In this document: positions 45,100 to 53,986 of the stretch, piece by piece
Layout: every line of letters begins with the position of its first letter
Numbering within the stretch: position 1 is the first letter of the stretch
Assembly: GCF_013403245.1 (NCBI RefSeq)
Contig: NZ_JACBNQ010000001.1
Span: forward strand, 372,001-436,000
Reading direction: 5' to 3'
DNA from: Sedimentibacter hydroxybenzoicus DSM 7310
GTDB lineage: Bacteria > Bacillota > Clostridia > Tissierellales > Sedimentibacteraceae
DNA: 64,000 nucleotides
Made by a program: the position numbers and the translations under genes
Notes under the pieces: generated by a model
Told to the model about the DNA's origin: nothing
Seen by the model: only the letters and a program-made list of their open reading frames with translations
Databases searched by the model: none

Positions 45100-45167
45100 G
45101 ATGAGATTCCTCGCTACACTCGGAATGACAGTATGAGTCGTCCTGAGAGATAGCGAGGAATCTCATC
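45100..45167. repeat. Family 3 palindrome acting as hairpin between convergent genes
   Basis: 17-bp perfect arms (GATGAGATTCCTCGCTA and complement) with a 34-base interior containing GGAATGACAG. It lies between the DarT-like gene and the molybdenum hydroxylase operon, so it may work as a bidirectional terminator. Confidence 0.75.
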
Positions 45168-45183
45168 TTTTGAATTTCATATA

Positions 45184-47469
45184 TTATGCATTTTTCAGCA
45201 TACCCATCATAACCTTTTCGCCGGTGATAGGTAAGCTTCTGATATTAACCTTCGTTGCATTATAAACAGCATTTGCTATTGCCGGAGGGGGAGTGTTTAT
45301 TACTAATTCGCCTATTGATTTAGCTCCAAAAGGACCTGATGGTTCATAGCTTGATTCAAAATCAATTCTTATATTTCCAACATCCAGCCTTGAAGGTATT
45401 TTGTATTGCATGAACGAATCGTTCAGCATCCTGCCGTTTCTGTCATAAATTATATCTTCATACATAGCCATACCCATAGCCTGTACGATTCCGCCCTCTG
45501 CCTGAACCCTCGCAAGATTAGGATTTATAACGGTTCCGCAGTCAATAACTCCTACATAATCTATTATGTCTACCTTGCCTGTAAGCTTATCAACCTCAAT
45601 TTCTACCAAACCTGCCATGAAAGGGGGCGGAGAAGTAGGAGAATAATGAGATTCACTTGCTGATAAATAATTATTTGATCCTACATAATTGTCGTTTGCT
45701 AATTGTATCAATGAAATACTTTCGTTATTTTTTATGTTACAAACTGATTTTCCGTCAAAATCTGCATACTCAACGGAACAGCCTAGTTTTTTTGCTCCTG
45801 CATCAATTATTTTATTTTTAAGGGACTCACACGCCTTAACGACAGCCATGCCGGTTATATAAGTGGTGCTTGAAGCATATGAGCCGGTGTCGTATGGAGA
45901 AAGGTCCGTATCAACACCGTGAACAACGATGCTGTCATATTCGCAGTCCATGCAATCAGCAGCCATTTGGGCAAGTATTGTATCGCAGCCTGTACCCATA
46001 TCGGTAGCACCAATCATTAAGGTGTAGAATCCGTCATCATTCAATCTTATTTCAACGGCGCCGACATCCACAGAAGAAATTCCCGAACCTTGCATAGCCA
46101 CGGCACATCCCACGGAACGAACCTTATTGTTACCCATATCTCTGCAGGGGTACTTTTCATCCCAGCTTATCATTTCCTTTGCTTTTTTTAAGCATTTATC
46201 CAGGGTGCAGCTTTTTAACTCTTCGTTATAATAGGTAGGCATTGTTTTACCGACACTGCTTTCTGTAAGCATGTTATTCATTCTTAAAACCGTAGGGTCC
46301 ATATTCAGCTTAGCAGCCAGTTCATTTACGGCAGATTCTAAAGCAAAGAATCCCTGCGTTGCTCCGTAGCCTCTGTAAGCACCTGCTCCCATGGTGTTTG
46401 AATAAACAACGTCAAAATCAAATTTATATGCATTTGCATTATATATGGTCATTGCCTTGTGTCCGGACAATCCGACTGTAGTAGGACCGTGGTCGCCGTA
46501 AGCACCGGCATTCCATAATGAATACATGTGTATTGCTTTAATAATGCCGTTTTCATCGGCACCGAGACGTATTTTTATTTCCGCTTCGTGACGGGGGCTT
46601 CCGTTTGTAAAGCTTTCCTTACGGGAATAAATCATTTTTGCCGGTTTTTTTGTTATCCATGTTACTATGGCAGGAAACAACTCGCTCACTACAGATTGCT
46701 TTGCACCGAAACCGCCGCCGATTCTTGGCTTAATAACACGTATTTGCGATTTAGGAATCTGCAGGGCATTAGAAAGTATACGTCTTACGTGGAACGGAAT
46801 CTGGGTAGAGCTTATAACATTCAGCCTTCCATACGCATCAATGCTCGTATAGGTTCTGAAAGTTTCCATCATAGTTTGATTGTTGGCCTTTGTGTGATAT
46901 GTCTCTTCTATTACATGAGCACACTTCTTCAATTCCTCTTCAACATTTCCTATATTCATGCTTTCGGAGGAGCATAAGTTTCTTTTATTATCGGCTCCGA
47001 CTTCTACCAGACTCACGAAGTTATCTTCGGGATGAATCAAAATTTCATTGTCCTTTGCCTTTCTGAAGTCAAGAAGCGGTTCAAGGAGATTGTATTTTAC
47101 TTTAATTAACGACAGCGCTTTATCAACCGATTTTTCATCCAATCCAGCAACTATGGCTACAGGATCGCCCACGCACCTTAATCTTTTATCAAGAATTAAT
47201 CTATCATAGGGGCTCGGTTCAGGATAAGATTGACCTGCGGTAGTAAATCTTGATTCGGGAACATCCTCATAAGTTAAAACACATTCTATACCCGAAACCT
47301 TTTTTGCTCTTTCTGTATTTATTTCTTCTATGAGAGCATGTGCATGAGGGCTTCTGAGTAATTTAACTACAAGGCTGCTGCCCTGCGTTATATCATCAGT
47401 ATAGACAGGTTTTCCTGTTACCAATGACATTGCGTCCTTTTTTCTTACAGGCTTATTTACGTACCTCAT
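45184..47469 (-). CDS. Molybdenum hydroxylase, molybdopterin-binding large subunit
   Basis: 761 residues of the xanthine dehydrogenase/aldehyde oxidase family. The cofactor-binding motifs are present (GGGFGAKQS, GAYRGYGATQGFFALES, GATDMGTGCDT) and so is the catalytic Glu in FGAKSIGELVINTP. It hydroxylates N-heterocycles or aldehydes at the Mo centre. It follows the 2Fe-2S subunit gene by one base. Nicotinate, purine or aromatic substrates are possible; sequence alone does not decide. No cofactor-maturation or purine genes are adjacent. Confidence 0.92.
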   Translation of the reverse strand: MRYVNKPVRKKDAMSLVTGKPVYTDDITQGSSLVVKLLRSPHAHALIEEINTERAKKVSGIECVLTYEDVPESRFTTAGQSYPEPSPYDRLILDKRLRCVGDPVAIVAGLDEKSVDKALSLIKVKYNLLEPLLDFRKAKDNEILIHPEDNFVSLVEVGADNKRNLCSSESMNIGNVEEELKKCAHVIEETYHTKANNQTMMETFRTYTSIDAYGRLNVISSTQIPFHVRRILSNALQIPKSQIRVIKPRIGGGFGAKQSVVSELFPAIVTWITKKPAKMIYSRKESFTNGSPRHEAEIKIRLGADENGIIKAIHMYSLWNAGAYGDHGPTTVGLSGHKAMTIYNANAYKFDFDVVYSNTMGAGAYRGYGATQGFFALESAVNELAAKLNMDPTVLRMNNMLTESSVGKTMPTYYNEELKSCTLDKCLKKAKEMISWDEKYPCRDMGNNKVRSVGCAVAMQGSGISSVDVGAVEIRLNDDGFYTLMIGATDMGTGCDTILAQMAADCMDCEYDSIVVHGVDTDLSPYDTGSYASSTTYITGMAVVKACESLKNKIIDAGAKKLGCSVEYADFDGKSVCNIKNNESISLIQLANDNYVGSNNYLSASESHYSPTSPPPFMAGLVEIEVDKLTGKVDIIDYVGVIDCGTVINPNLARVQAEGGIVQAMGMAMYEDIIYDRNGRMLNDSFMQYKIPSRLDVGNIRIDFESSYEPSGPFGAKSIGELVINTPPPAIANAVYNATKVNIRSLPITGEKVMMGMLKNA

Positions 47470-47470
47470 G

Positions 47471-47941
47471 TTATGCTCCTTTCTTCATATCCGAATATTT
47501 TTCCAAGTATTTTTTTACCGCTCTCAGCTGTCCCATGTATCCGGTGCAGCGGCACAAATTACCTTCGAGGTAATTCTTTATTTCATCCTCGGTAGGATTT
47601 TTCAATTCGTTTTTCATAGCAATTACGTTCATTATAAATCCGGGACTGCAAAAACCGCACTGCTCCGCACCCTCATCAGCTAAAAATCCGCCAAACTCTG
47701 ATGCTTCATCCTGTATTCCCTCTATGGTAGTGACTTTAAGACCATTTGCCCTTACTGCCAATGTTGAACATGATAAAATCGGTTTTCCCTGCAGTAATAC
47801 GGTACAAAGTCCGCAGTTGGAGGTTTCACAACCGCGCTTTACGCTGAGGCATCCCTTTGATCTTAAAAAATCAAGAAGGATTGTATCCGGCGATATATCA
47901 TCTACATACTCTTTATCGTTTATCCATAATTTAATCTGCAT
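47471..47941 (-). CDS. Molybdenum hydroxylase, 2Fe-2S subunit
   Basis: 156 residues with two 2Fe-2S clusters: the plant-ferredoxin type (GCETSNCGLCTV...C) and the second (CGFC ... CRCTG). Carries electrons between the Mo centre and FAD. Its start overlaps the end of the FAD-subunit gene by 11 bases. Confidence 0.95.
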   Translation of the reverse strand: MQIKLWINDKEYVDDISPDTILLDFLRSKGCLSVKRGCETSNCGLCTVLLQGKPILSCSTLAVRANGLKVTTIEGIQDEASEFGGFLADEGAEQCGFCSPGFIMNVIAMKNELKNPTEDEIKNYLEGNLCRCTGYMGQLRAVKKYLEKYSDMKKGA

Positions 47942-48725
47942 AATATCCTCCGTTCAAAATTTCGTCAATGTTTCTTTTTATAAGTGCGTCGGCAAGTATT
48001 TGTCTGTATTCTTTGCTGCCGCGAATGTTTGTCCCAAAAGAAATATTATCGATAATCTTTAACACTGCGTTATCTATGTCATCCTTTTCGTAATTGTTAT
48101 TTAAATTAAATGTACTTAACTTAGCTTTCATAGGTCTTGCGCCGACAACTACAAACCATTCATTTTCTTTATTTGCAACTGCACAGGTAAGAACAGGGAA
48201 ATCAGTTGCACTTATACGATGGCTGTTGCATGCAGCTTTTCTTCCGTCTTTATTTATAATTATTTTCATTAAAATATCATTGTCAAGGGGCATGTTGACA
48301 TATTCATTTAAAGGAATGATACCCCCTTTGAACAATTCAACATAGCTGTCCAAGGACAGGAGTGCTGTTAATATGTCTGAAAAACCAAAACGTGAATAAA
48401 TACTTCCGCCTATTGTAGCAAGGTTTCTCATTTGAACTCCAACAATGTGTTTTAATGATTTGTGGAAAATATTATTAAATGATTTATTAAGATTTTCGTG
48501 TGTTTCCAGATCTCTTAATGTGCACATGCATCCTATTTTGAAGCTTTCGTCATCTTCATCTATTTTATTGAGATTTAAAGCAGATAAATCAATGGCAGTC
48601 CGGATTTTTTTTCTTCCCATCCTGAGCCACAGCATTCCGCCGATTATAGCATTTCGCTTGCTTTTGTTTAATTCATATGCTTCTTCTAAGCTTTCAGCAA
48701 CAACATATTTATCTATGGTAAACAT
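47931..48725 (-). CDS. Molybdenum hydroxylase, FAD-binding subunit
   Basis: 264 residues, CO-dehydrogenase-M/XdhB-like. FAD-contact motifs are AIIGGMLWL near the N-terminus and the ATIGGSIYSRF segment. First gene of the three-gene operon. A TTGATT-N17-TACAAT promoter match lies upstream on the minus strand, near 48762-48790. The ribosome site is AAAGGGG. Confidence 0.9.
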   Translation of the reverse strand: MFTIDKYVVAESLEEAYELNKSKRNAIIGGMLWLRMGRKKIRTAIDLSALNLNKIDEDDESFKIGCMCTLRDLETHENLNKSFNNIFHKSLKHIVGVQMRNLATIGGSIYSRFGFSDILTALLSLDSYVELFKGGIIPLNEYVNMPLDNDILMKIIINKDGRKAACNSHRISATDFPVLTCAVANKENEWFVVVGARPMKAKLSTFNLNNNYEKDDIDNAVLKIIDNISFGTNIRGSKEYRQILADALIKRNIDEILNGGYYAD

Positions 48726-48891
48726 ATTTCCCCTTTCGATTTTTAATATTACAATATTTTGATTAGTTCATAAATATTGTATCTTAAAAATCGACAACAA
48801 TCAATAGCAATATTTGAAAATTATTCGTAATAAAACGAATGATTAATTGCAATTAAGGCGTGAAAATCGATAAAACAGCAGATAAATCAAA

Positions 48892-48917
48892 AAAGATAAC
48901 CCAAACGGGTTACCTTT
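48892..48917 (-). terminator. Terminator of the small gene at 48926
   Basis: GGTAACCC-GTTT-GGGTTATC followed by TTTTTT on the minus strand. Confidence 0.85.
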
Positions 48918-48925
48918 TAAGATGA

Positions 48926-49069
48926 TTAGTGGATTGAATTTTTACTTTGATTCATTGATAAAGCATTGCTTAAGGTTTTGTTATTTGCCATATTTCTTAC
49001 CACCGGAGTAACTGCGACTGCCGCAGCTGCTAAACCTACTCCGATCCAAACTCTGTTTGTCATTTTCAA
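48926..49069 (-). CDS. Small single-span hypothetical protein
   Basis: About 47 residues, starting at TTG 49069 (GAGGTGA five bases upstream) or ATG 49063. One hydrophobic span (VWIGVGLAAAAVAVTPVV) is followed by a basic/polar Asn-rich tail. No family recognised. It has its own ribosome site and terminator, so it is probably real. Confidence 0.65.
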   Translation of the reverse strand: MKMTNRVWIGVGLAAAAVAVTPVVRNMANNKTLSNALSMNQSKNSIH

Positions 49070-49168
49070 ATTAATCACCTCGAGTTTATTTTTTGCAGAA
49101 AGATTTTTTATATCCTTAAAAATTATTTCCAATAAACCGAAATGATTAAAAAATATAGTTACAACACT

Positions 49169-49243
49169 GTCATTCTGAGCGTTAGCGAAGAATCTCAGCT
49201 TTTGAAGTTATGAGATCCTTTGAGCTAAAACTCTCAGAATGAC
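49169..49243. repeat. GTCATTCTGAG-type palindromic repeat (family 3)
   Basis: GTCATTCTGAG at one end and CTCAGAATGAC at the other, with AGCGAAGAATCTCAG and TGAGATCC inside. Confidence 0.85.
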
Positions 49244-49274
49244 ATAACAGGATTTATATTTTATATTAATTTTT

Positions 49275-50207
49275 TCAGAATTTTATTTTTAAAAAAGCAT
49301 TTTTAGCATCATTAATCATATTGTTAATTATATCTTCACAGCTGTCTACAGATTTGATAACCGATAAGCTTTGTCCTGCCTGAACGAGACCCCATTCAAC
49401 ATCTCCATCTATAGGTGCTTTTCTGCTTGTTCCCGCAATTAAGTCATGCAATTGCTCATAAGGAGCATGTTCTTTTTCTAACTCTATGTATTTTTCAGTC
49501 ATTTTATTTTTTATGCCCCTTACAGAATGACCTCGCAGATAACCTGTAATCTCCGTATCGGTATCACCGGCCTCAACAATTTTATTTTTGGCATTTATAT
49601 GGGCGCTGCACTCTTTTGAAGCATAAAATCTCGTACCTGCTTGAATTCCTGATGCACCCATTATTAGTGCGGCAGCTAATCCTCTTCCGTCTGCAAAACC
49701 TCCCGCAGCAATTACAGGTATATTGATCTCAGGTACAACCTGCGTCATCAGAGATAATGTTGTAAGTTTCCCAATGTGCCCTCCTGCTTCCATACCTTCA
49801 ATAATCAGTGCATCAGCACCTTTTTCTTCAACGCGTTTAGCTAATTTTAAATTCGGCACAACGGGAATTGCTATAATTTCAGCTTCTTTTAATTTTTCAA
49901 AGTAGGGCACAGGGTTACCGGCACCTAAAGTAACAAAGGCAACTTTTTCTTTGCAGATTAAATCAATTTTATCATCCTTATCATTATCCATGAGCACTAT
50001 ATTCACACCGAAGGGTTTATCAGTCAATGATTTAGCCAAGTCTATCTGCTCCTTAACCCAGGTTAAATTTCTTCCGCCTGTAGCAATGACTCCTGCGCCG
50101 CCTGCATTTGAAACTGCTGCAGCTAAGTTCGCATCTGATACCCAGGCCATGGCCCCTTGAATTATAGGATATTTAATTTTTAAAAGCTTTGTCAATTTTG
50201 TATTCAT
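49275..50207 (-). CDS. fabK: Enoyl-ACP reductase II / nitronate monooxygenase-type FMN enzyme
   Basis: 310 residues, TIM-barrel FMN protein. Start KYPIIQGAMAWVSDANLAAAVSNAGGAG, then IIEGMEAGGHIGKLT, AAGGFADGRG and GHSVRGIKNKMT, which follow FabK closely. FabK reduces enoyl-ACP in fatty-acid elongation in many Firmicutes; nitronate monooxygenases share the fold. It stands apart from other fab genes, so a non-FAS-II role remains possible. Confidence 0.85.
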   Translation of the reverse strand: MNTKLTKLLKIKYPIIQGAMAWVSDANLAAAVSNAGGAGVIATGGRNLTWVKEQIDLAKSLTDKPFGVNIVLMDNDKDDKIDLICKEKVAFVTLGAGNPVPYFEKLKEAEIIAIPVVPNLKLAKRVEEKGADALIIEGMEAGGHIGKLTTLSLMTQVVPEINIPVIAAGGFADGRGLAAALIMGASGIQAGTRFYASKECSAHINAKNKIVEAGDTDTEITGYLRGHSVRGIKNKMTEKYIELEKEHAPYEQLHDLIAGTSRKAPIDGDVEWGLVQAGQSLSVIKSVDSCEDIINNMINDAKNAFLKIKF

Positions 50208-50300
50208 ACTTCCTCCATCATATAACTTACATGTATTTTACCCATAATAAGCAGTTTAACACATAATTCAGGATTCAAACAGCCTTATTGTCATCAAATA

Positions 50301-50846
50301 TTAATTTGCAACAAATTCCTGACCGCGAACATCCATTATCGTAAGCTCAGAAAGACGTATGGCAATAAATTCCTCTCCGTTTTCCTCTACCATTTCAATT
50401 TTACCTACTGCCTCAACCCAATCATTTTTTTCGGGAAGCTCGCCGTCGTACAATATTTCAAATCCTGCTGTTCCGTCGTATCCGCAGCATCCGGGACCGT
50501 ATCGTATAACGAATTTATATTCCTGGTTTGATACGGGATTTGTGACTTCGGTGTAAATTCCTTCCCATTTTATTGTTTTGTCCATATAATCTTCAGGGTT
50601 AAGATAAATATCATTGGTTTGTGCAATAAACAGCTTTTCCCTTATTGTAATCACACCATCCTCGGAATTTTTCATGGAATCTAACAATGCATTATCCATT
50701 ATGTGCTCAACAGCTGTTTTATAATCATTTGAACTGTCTTCAATATTTTGTTCGTTAATTGGCGGCTCTGCATCAATTGTTTTATTGCTGCTGCAGCCTG
50801 TAAATATAAAAATAGTTATAAGTGTTAAAAATATTATTTTCATTTT
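50301..50846 (-). CDS. Lipoprotein at the end of the zinc-uptake operon
   Basis: 181 residues. A lipoprotein signal with lipobox FTGCSS near residue 16 anchors it outside the membrane. The mature part has YKFVIRYGPGCCGYDG, resembling the CC-containing OB-like segment of YcgQ/DUF1980 proteins (FVItR...CCxxD). The start overlaps the ZnuB stop by seven bases, so the two are translationally coupled. Likely a periplasm-side zinc-handling accessory; function inferred from position and the Cys pair. Confidence 0.72.
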   Translation of the reverse strand, partial: KMKIIFLTLITIFIFTGCSSNKTIDAEPPINEQNIEDSSNDYKTAVEHIMDNALLDSMKNSEDGVITIREKLFIAQTNDIYLNPEDYMDKTIKWEGIYTEVTNPVSNQEYKFVIRYGPGCCGYDGTAGFEILYDGELPEKNDWVEAVGKIEMVEENGEEFIAIRLSELTIMDVRGQEFVAN

Positions 50847-51688
50847 GAATTCACTCCGATCTTTCTTATAGCCACAAAACAGGAAGCTGCAATAAATGCC
50901 AATAGATTTACAGCTACCACACTTGCTCCGGCAGGTATGTTGTATTGGAAGGAAATAACAATACCGATAAAAAAGCATATAACCGATAATATGGCGGAGG
51001 TTATTATTACACCCTTAAAGCTTCCGAATATTCTCATAGATGTCAATGAAGGAAATATAATTAAGCTGGATATAAGCAATGCACCCATCAGCCTCATTCC
51101 TATAACAATTGTAAGTGCAGTTAACAGTGCCACAAGCATATTGTATCTTCCCGCCTTGATGCCTGTCGCCTTTGCAAAGTTTTCATCAAATGTAATCGCA
51201 AATATTTTGTTGTAAAATATGCCGTATAGAATCAATACAATAACTGATAATGTTACACTTAGATAAACGTCGCTTTTTTGCATCGCAAGAATGCTGCCAA
51301 ACATGTAATTGCACACATCCGTATTCATACCCGTGGTAAGTGACGTAACAATTACACCAATTGCCAATGAACTGCTGGAAATCAATGCAATCGCGGCATC
51401 ACCTTTGATTTTACTGCTTTCGCTGATTCTCAAAAGAAAAAAAGCTGCAAGCACCACAATGGGTATTGAAACCTGAAGAGGTGCCAGATTAAAAGCCATT
51501 GCTATTGACAAGGATCCAAATCCTACATGAGACAACCCGTCACCAATCATTGAATATCTTTTTAATACCAAGCTTACACCCAGTATGGCTGCACATAGTG
51601 AAACTAAAATCCCAACCAGCAATGCGCGGGTAATAAAAGTATATGACAGCAGCTCGGCAATAATATTAATCATTTTCATTACCCCCAA
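50840..51688 (-). CDS. znuB: Zinc/manganese ABC transporter permease
   Basis: 282 residues with about eight membrane spans, ABC-3 (ZnuB/MntB) family (VSLCAAILGVSLVLKRYSMIGDGLSHV, LMGALLISSLIIFPSLTSM). Overlaps the ATPase gene by 23 bases. Forms the channel for metal delivered by ZnuA. Confidence 0.93.
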   Translation of the reverse strand: MGVMKMINIIAELLSYTFITRALLVGILVSLCAAILGVSLVLKRYSMIGDGLSHVGFGSLSIAMAFNLAPLQVSIPIVVLAAFFLLRISESSKIKGDAAIALISSSSLAIGVIVTSLTTGMNTDVCNYMFGSILAMQKSDVYLSVTLSVIVLILYGIFYNKIFAITFDENFAKATGIKAGRYNMLVALLTALTIVIGMRLMGALLISSLIIFPSLTSMRIFGSFKGVIITSAILSVICFFIGIVISFQYNIPAGASVVAVNLLAFIAASCFVAIRKIGVNSK

Positions 51689-52376
51689 TCATTCGTTTGT
51701 AAACAGCTGTTTCTTTGTACTCTGTAACGTGCCCGAAAAACAAGGAGGATGTATTCATGTGTAAAATTACATTTGAGTATTTTACAGAGCTTAAAATATC
51801 GTGAGAAATCATAATTATTGTAACTCCATAATCCTTATTCAACTTATATATAAGTTGGTACAGCTCTGAGGTTACAAGAGGGTCAAGTCCTGAAACAGGT
51901 TCGTCCAGCAACAAAAGCTTTTCCGTAGCACATAGAGCTCTTGCAAGAAGAACCCTTTGCTGCTGACCCCCTGATAAATCACGGTAGGATGCTTTTGACA
52001 AACTGCTTATCCCCAGTTTTTCCATATTTTCAGCGGCTTTTAGCTTATCCTTTCTGCTGTAAAATGGTTTTAGTCCTCTTGAGCTTAGACAACCCGACAG
52101 AATAACCTCATATACGGAAGCGGGAAAATCAAATTTTACCGGATTTTGTTGAGGAAGATAACCGATTTGGGTTTGCTTGATTTCATTGAATGAAATTTCT
52201 CCCGAGGAGGGACTCTTAAGTCCTAAGAGTCCTTTCATCAATGTGCTTTTCCCGGAGCCGTTTTCACCTACGATAGATAAATAATCACCTTCGTTAACAC
52301 AAAAACTTACATCCTTCACCGCTTGGTGCCTATCATAATAAAAATTCAAATTATCACATCTAATCAATTTTGTCAT
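51666..52376 (-). CDS. znuC: Zinc/manganese ABC transporter ATPase
   Basis: 236 residues. Walker A GENGSGKST, signature LSGGQQQRVLLARAL, Walker B LLLDEP and the H-loop histidine in MISHD. Lies seven bases after the binding-protein gene and overlaps the permease gene. Confidence 0.95.
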   Translation of the reverse strand: MTKLIRCDNLNFYYDRHQAVKDVSFCVNEGDYLSIVGENGSGKSTLMKGLLGLKSPSSGEISFNEIKQTQIGYLPQQNPVKFDFPASVYEVILSGCLSSRGLKPFYSRKDKLKAAENMEKLGISSLSKASYRDLSGGQQQRVLLARALCATEKLLLLDEPVSGLDPLVTSELYQLIYKLNKDYGVTIIMISHDILSSVKYSNVILHMNTSSLFFGHVTEYKETAVYKRMIGGNEND

Positions 52377-52383
52377 GGTTATT

Positions 52384-53466
52384 TCAGTTAAGTCCTTTCC
52401 TTAAATTTTCTGCATTTTGACTCATCAGATCCAAATAAGTTACGCCTTTATTAAAATCGTCCTTCGATACATTGTGGCACGAATGGAACAAAAGCATTTC
52501 AGCTCCGGTATCTTCACAAATACTTCTTGAAATCTTAGGATCCGTAAGCTCTTCATGATATATTACAGATATTTTATTTTCCTTCATTTCGTCAATTATT
52601 TTAGCAATATCATGGGCACTTGGTTCGGTTTCCGAGGAACAATTGTCATAGGCAGACATATATTCCAATCCGTATTCCTCCGTGAAATAGTAGAGGGCGA
52701 ATCTTCCTCCAAAATAGATTTTATTATGCTTGCCATTCTTTACTATTTCAGAAAATTCAGCATCTAGCTCATCCAGTTGTTTTTTGTAATTTTCTGCATT
52801 TTCCTTGTAATATGAAGCATTTTCAGGATCTACATAACAAAGTGAAGCAGCAATGTTATCAACCATTTTCTTTGCTATAACAGGACTGGTCCATATATGA
52901 GGGTCATATTCGTGGCTATGACCGTGTTCTTCGTTTTCGTGTTCATGGTCTTCATCTTCATGTTCATGATCAATATCTTCATGTTCATGGTCTTCATCTT
53001 CATGTTCATGATCAATATCTTCATGTTCATGGTCAGCATCTTCATGTTCATGATCCTCGTCTTCATGATCATGGTCGTGCTCTTCTTTAACAAGCGTTAT
53101 ACCGTTTGAAACATCCAAAATATTCAGCTTTTCATTTTCGATGCTTTGAATTATCCTGTCTGCCCACGGCTCCATATATTCTCCGGTATAAATAAACATA
53201 TCAGCATTACCTATAGTTATAATATCACCGGGAGTAGGTTCAAAAGAGTGACTTTCCGCTCCGGGAGGAAGCAGCAGAGCAATATCCGCCTTATCTCCTG
53301 CGATTTGACGTGCAAAATCATATTGCGGAAAAAGTGTAGTTACTATTTTTATTTTCTCATTATTATTATCATTTTCATTTAAATCAGAAGCCTTTTGATT
53401 TTGGGTACATCCAAATAGGGCTATGACCAAAAGCATAACCAAAACGACTGTTAATATTTTTTTCAT
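52384..53466 (-). CDS. znuA: Zinc ABC transporter substrate-binding lipoprotein with His/Asp/Glu loop
   Basis: 360 residues. Lipobox LFGC, then the cluster A-I binding-protein fold (VTTLFPQYDFARQIAGDKA, LLPPGAESHSFEPTPGD). A metal-binding loop (~125-185) consists of about seven DHEHED-type 7-residue repeats, the hallmark of zinc-specific ZnuA. The DNA there (52915-53080) is a set of near-identical 21-bp units, so loop length may vary by slippage. The loop is expanded compared with most homologues. Confidence 0.94.
   Translation of the reverse strand: MKKILTVVLVMLLVIALFGCTQNQKASDLNENDNNNEKIKIVTTLFPQYDFARQIAGDKADIALLLPPGAESHSFEPTPGDIITIGNADMFIYTGEYMEPWADRIIQSIENEKLNILDVSNGITLVKEEHDHDHEDEDHEHEDADHEHEDIDHEHEDEDHEHEDIDHEHEDEDHEHENEEHGHSHEYDPHIWTSPVIAKKMVDNIAASLCYVDPENASYYKENAENYKKQLDELDAEFSEIVKNGKHNKIYFGGRFALYYFTEEYGLEYMSAYDNCSSETEPSAHDIAKIIDEMKENKISVIYHEELTDPKISRSICEDTGAEMLLFHSCHNVSKDDFNKGVTYLDLMSQNAENLRKGLN
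52915..53080 (-). repeat. 21-bp tandem repeats in znuA
   Basis: Repeating units built on TTCATGTTCATG(A/G)TC, coding for the DHEHED(x) metal loop. Confidence 0.8.
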
Positions 53467-53516
53467 TGTAAACCTCCAAATTATTTAGTTATAAGCTTTG
53501 TAAATAATTTGGCGAT

Positions 53517-53822
53517 TTAATTATCAAGTCTTACCTTTAAATTTACTAATGTAGTGTGTTTGTTAATTGAGTATAAGAAAAGTATGTTACACAATAAAAT
53601 TAAAATGTGGCTGAGAGAGACTGCATAAAACGACCTGACTGACATGCCTACATATTTTAAAATCTTGTGTACAAAATTAAGATTTTCGCATATCGAGCAC
53701 ACATGCTCGGTGCAGCTATGAGATGTATGTAAATTAATATAGATTACAGAAAAGAGGAAAGCTGTAATTATGCATATAGTTAATATACCGGCAATAAATT
53801 TTTTGATCAATTGCTTTTCCAT
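53517..53822 (-). CDS. Small membrane protein with Cys/His motif, first gene of the zinc operon
   Basis: 101 residues from the ATG at 53822 (GGAGGG upstream). Two hydrophobic spans (~8-27 and ~66-85) flank HTSHSCTEHVCSICE, a Cys/His-rich external loop suited to metal binding. The znuA start is 50 bases after its stop. Not identified by family; similar short proteins of this layout are common in clostridia. A zinc role is inferred. Confidence 0.68.
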   Translation of the reverse strand: MEKQLIKKFIAGILTICIITAFLFSVIYINLHTSHSCTEHVCSICENLNFVHKILKYVGMSVRSFYAVSLSHILILLCNILFLYSINKHTTLVNLKVRLDN

Positions 53823-53879
53823 AACGCCCTCCATAACTGTAATTTAATATATCCACATTTTACTATAGTTTTTATAAAA

Positions 53880-53914
53880 AATCAATCTTGGTTATTTTAA
53901 AATCAATCTTGATT
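53880..53914. promoter_or_regulatory. Repeated operator between zinc operon and rubrerythrin
   Basis: AATCAATCTTGGTT (53880-53893) and AATCAATCTTGATT (53901-53914), the second a perfect 6-2-6 palindrome. The copies are 21 bp apart, two helical turns. They lie between divergent genes and could control one or both. Confidence 0.5.
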
Positions 53915-53986
53915 TTATTGATATTTATGTTTTAAATTTACTCAGTTGGGTATTTAATCTATAAATATTTATAAGGAGGATGTAAT

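Noticed and set aside
50847-50978. Longer N-terminus for the zinc-operon lipoprotein
   Set aside because: It lies in the ZnuB coding region, lacks a signal peptide and would hide the lipoprotein signal that starts at 50846.
52897-53109. Hydrophobic Met/Phe-rich frame opposite znuA
   Set aside because: It is the antisense reading of the 21-bp repeats coding for the His-rich loop.
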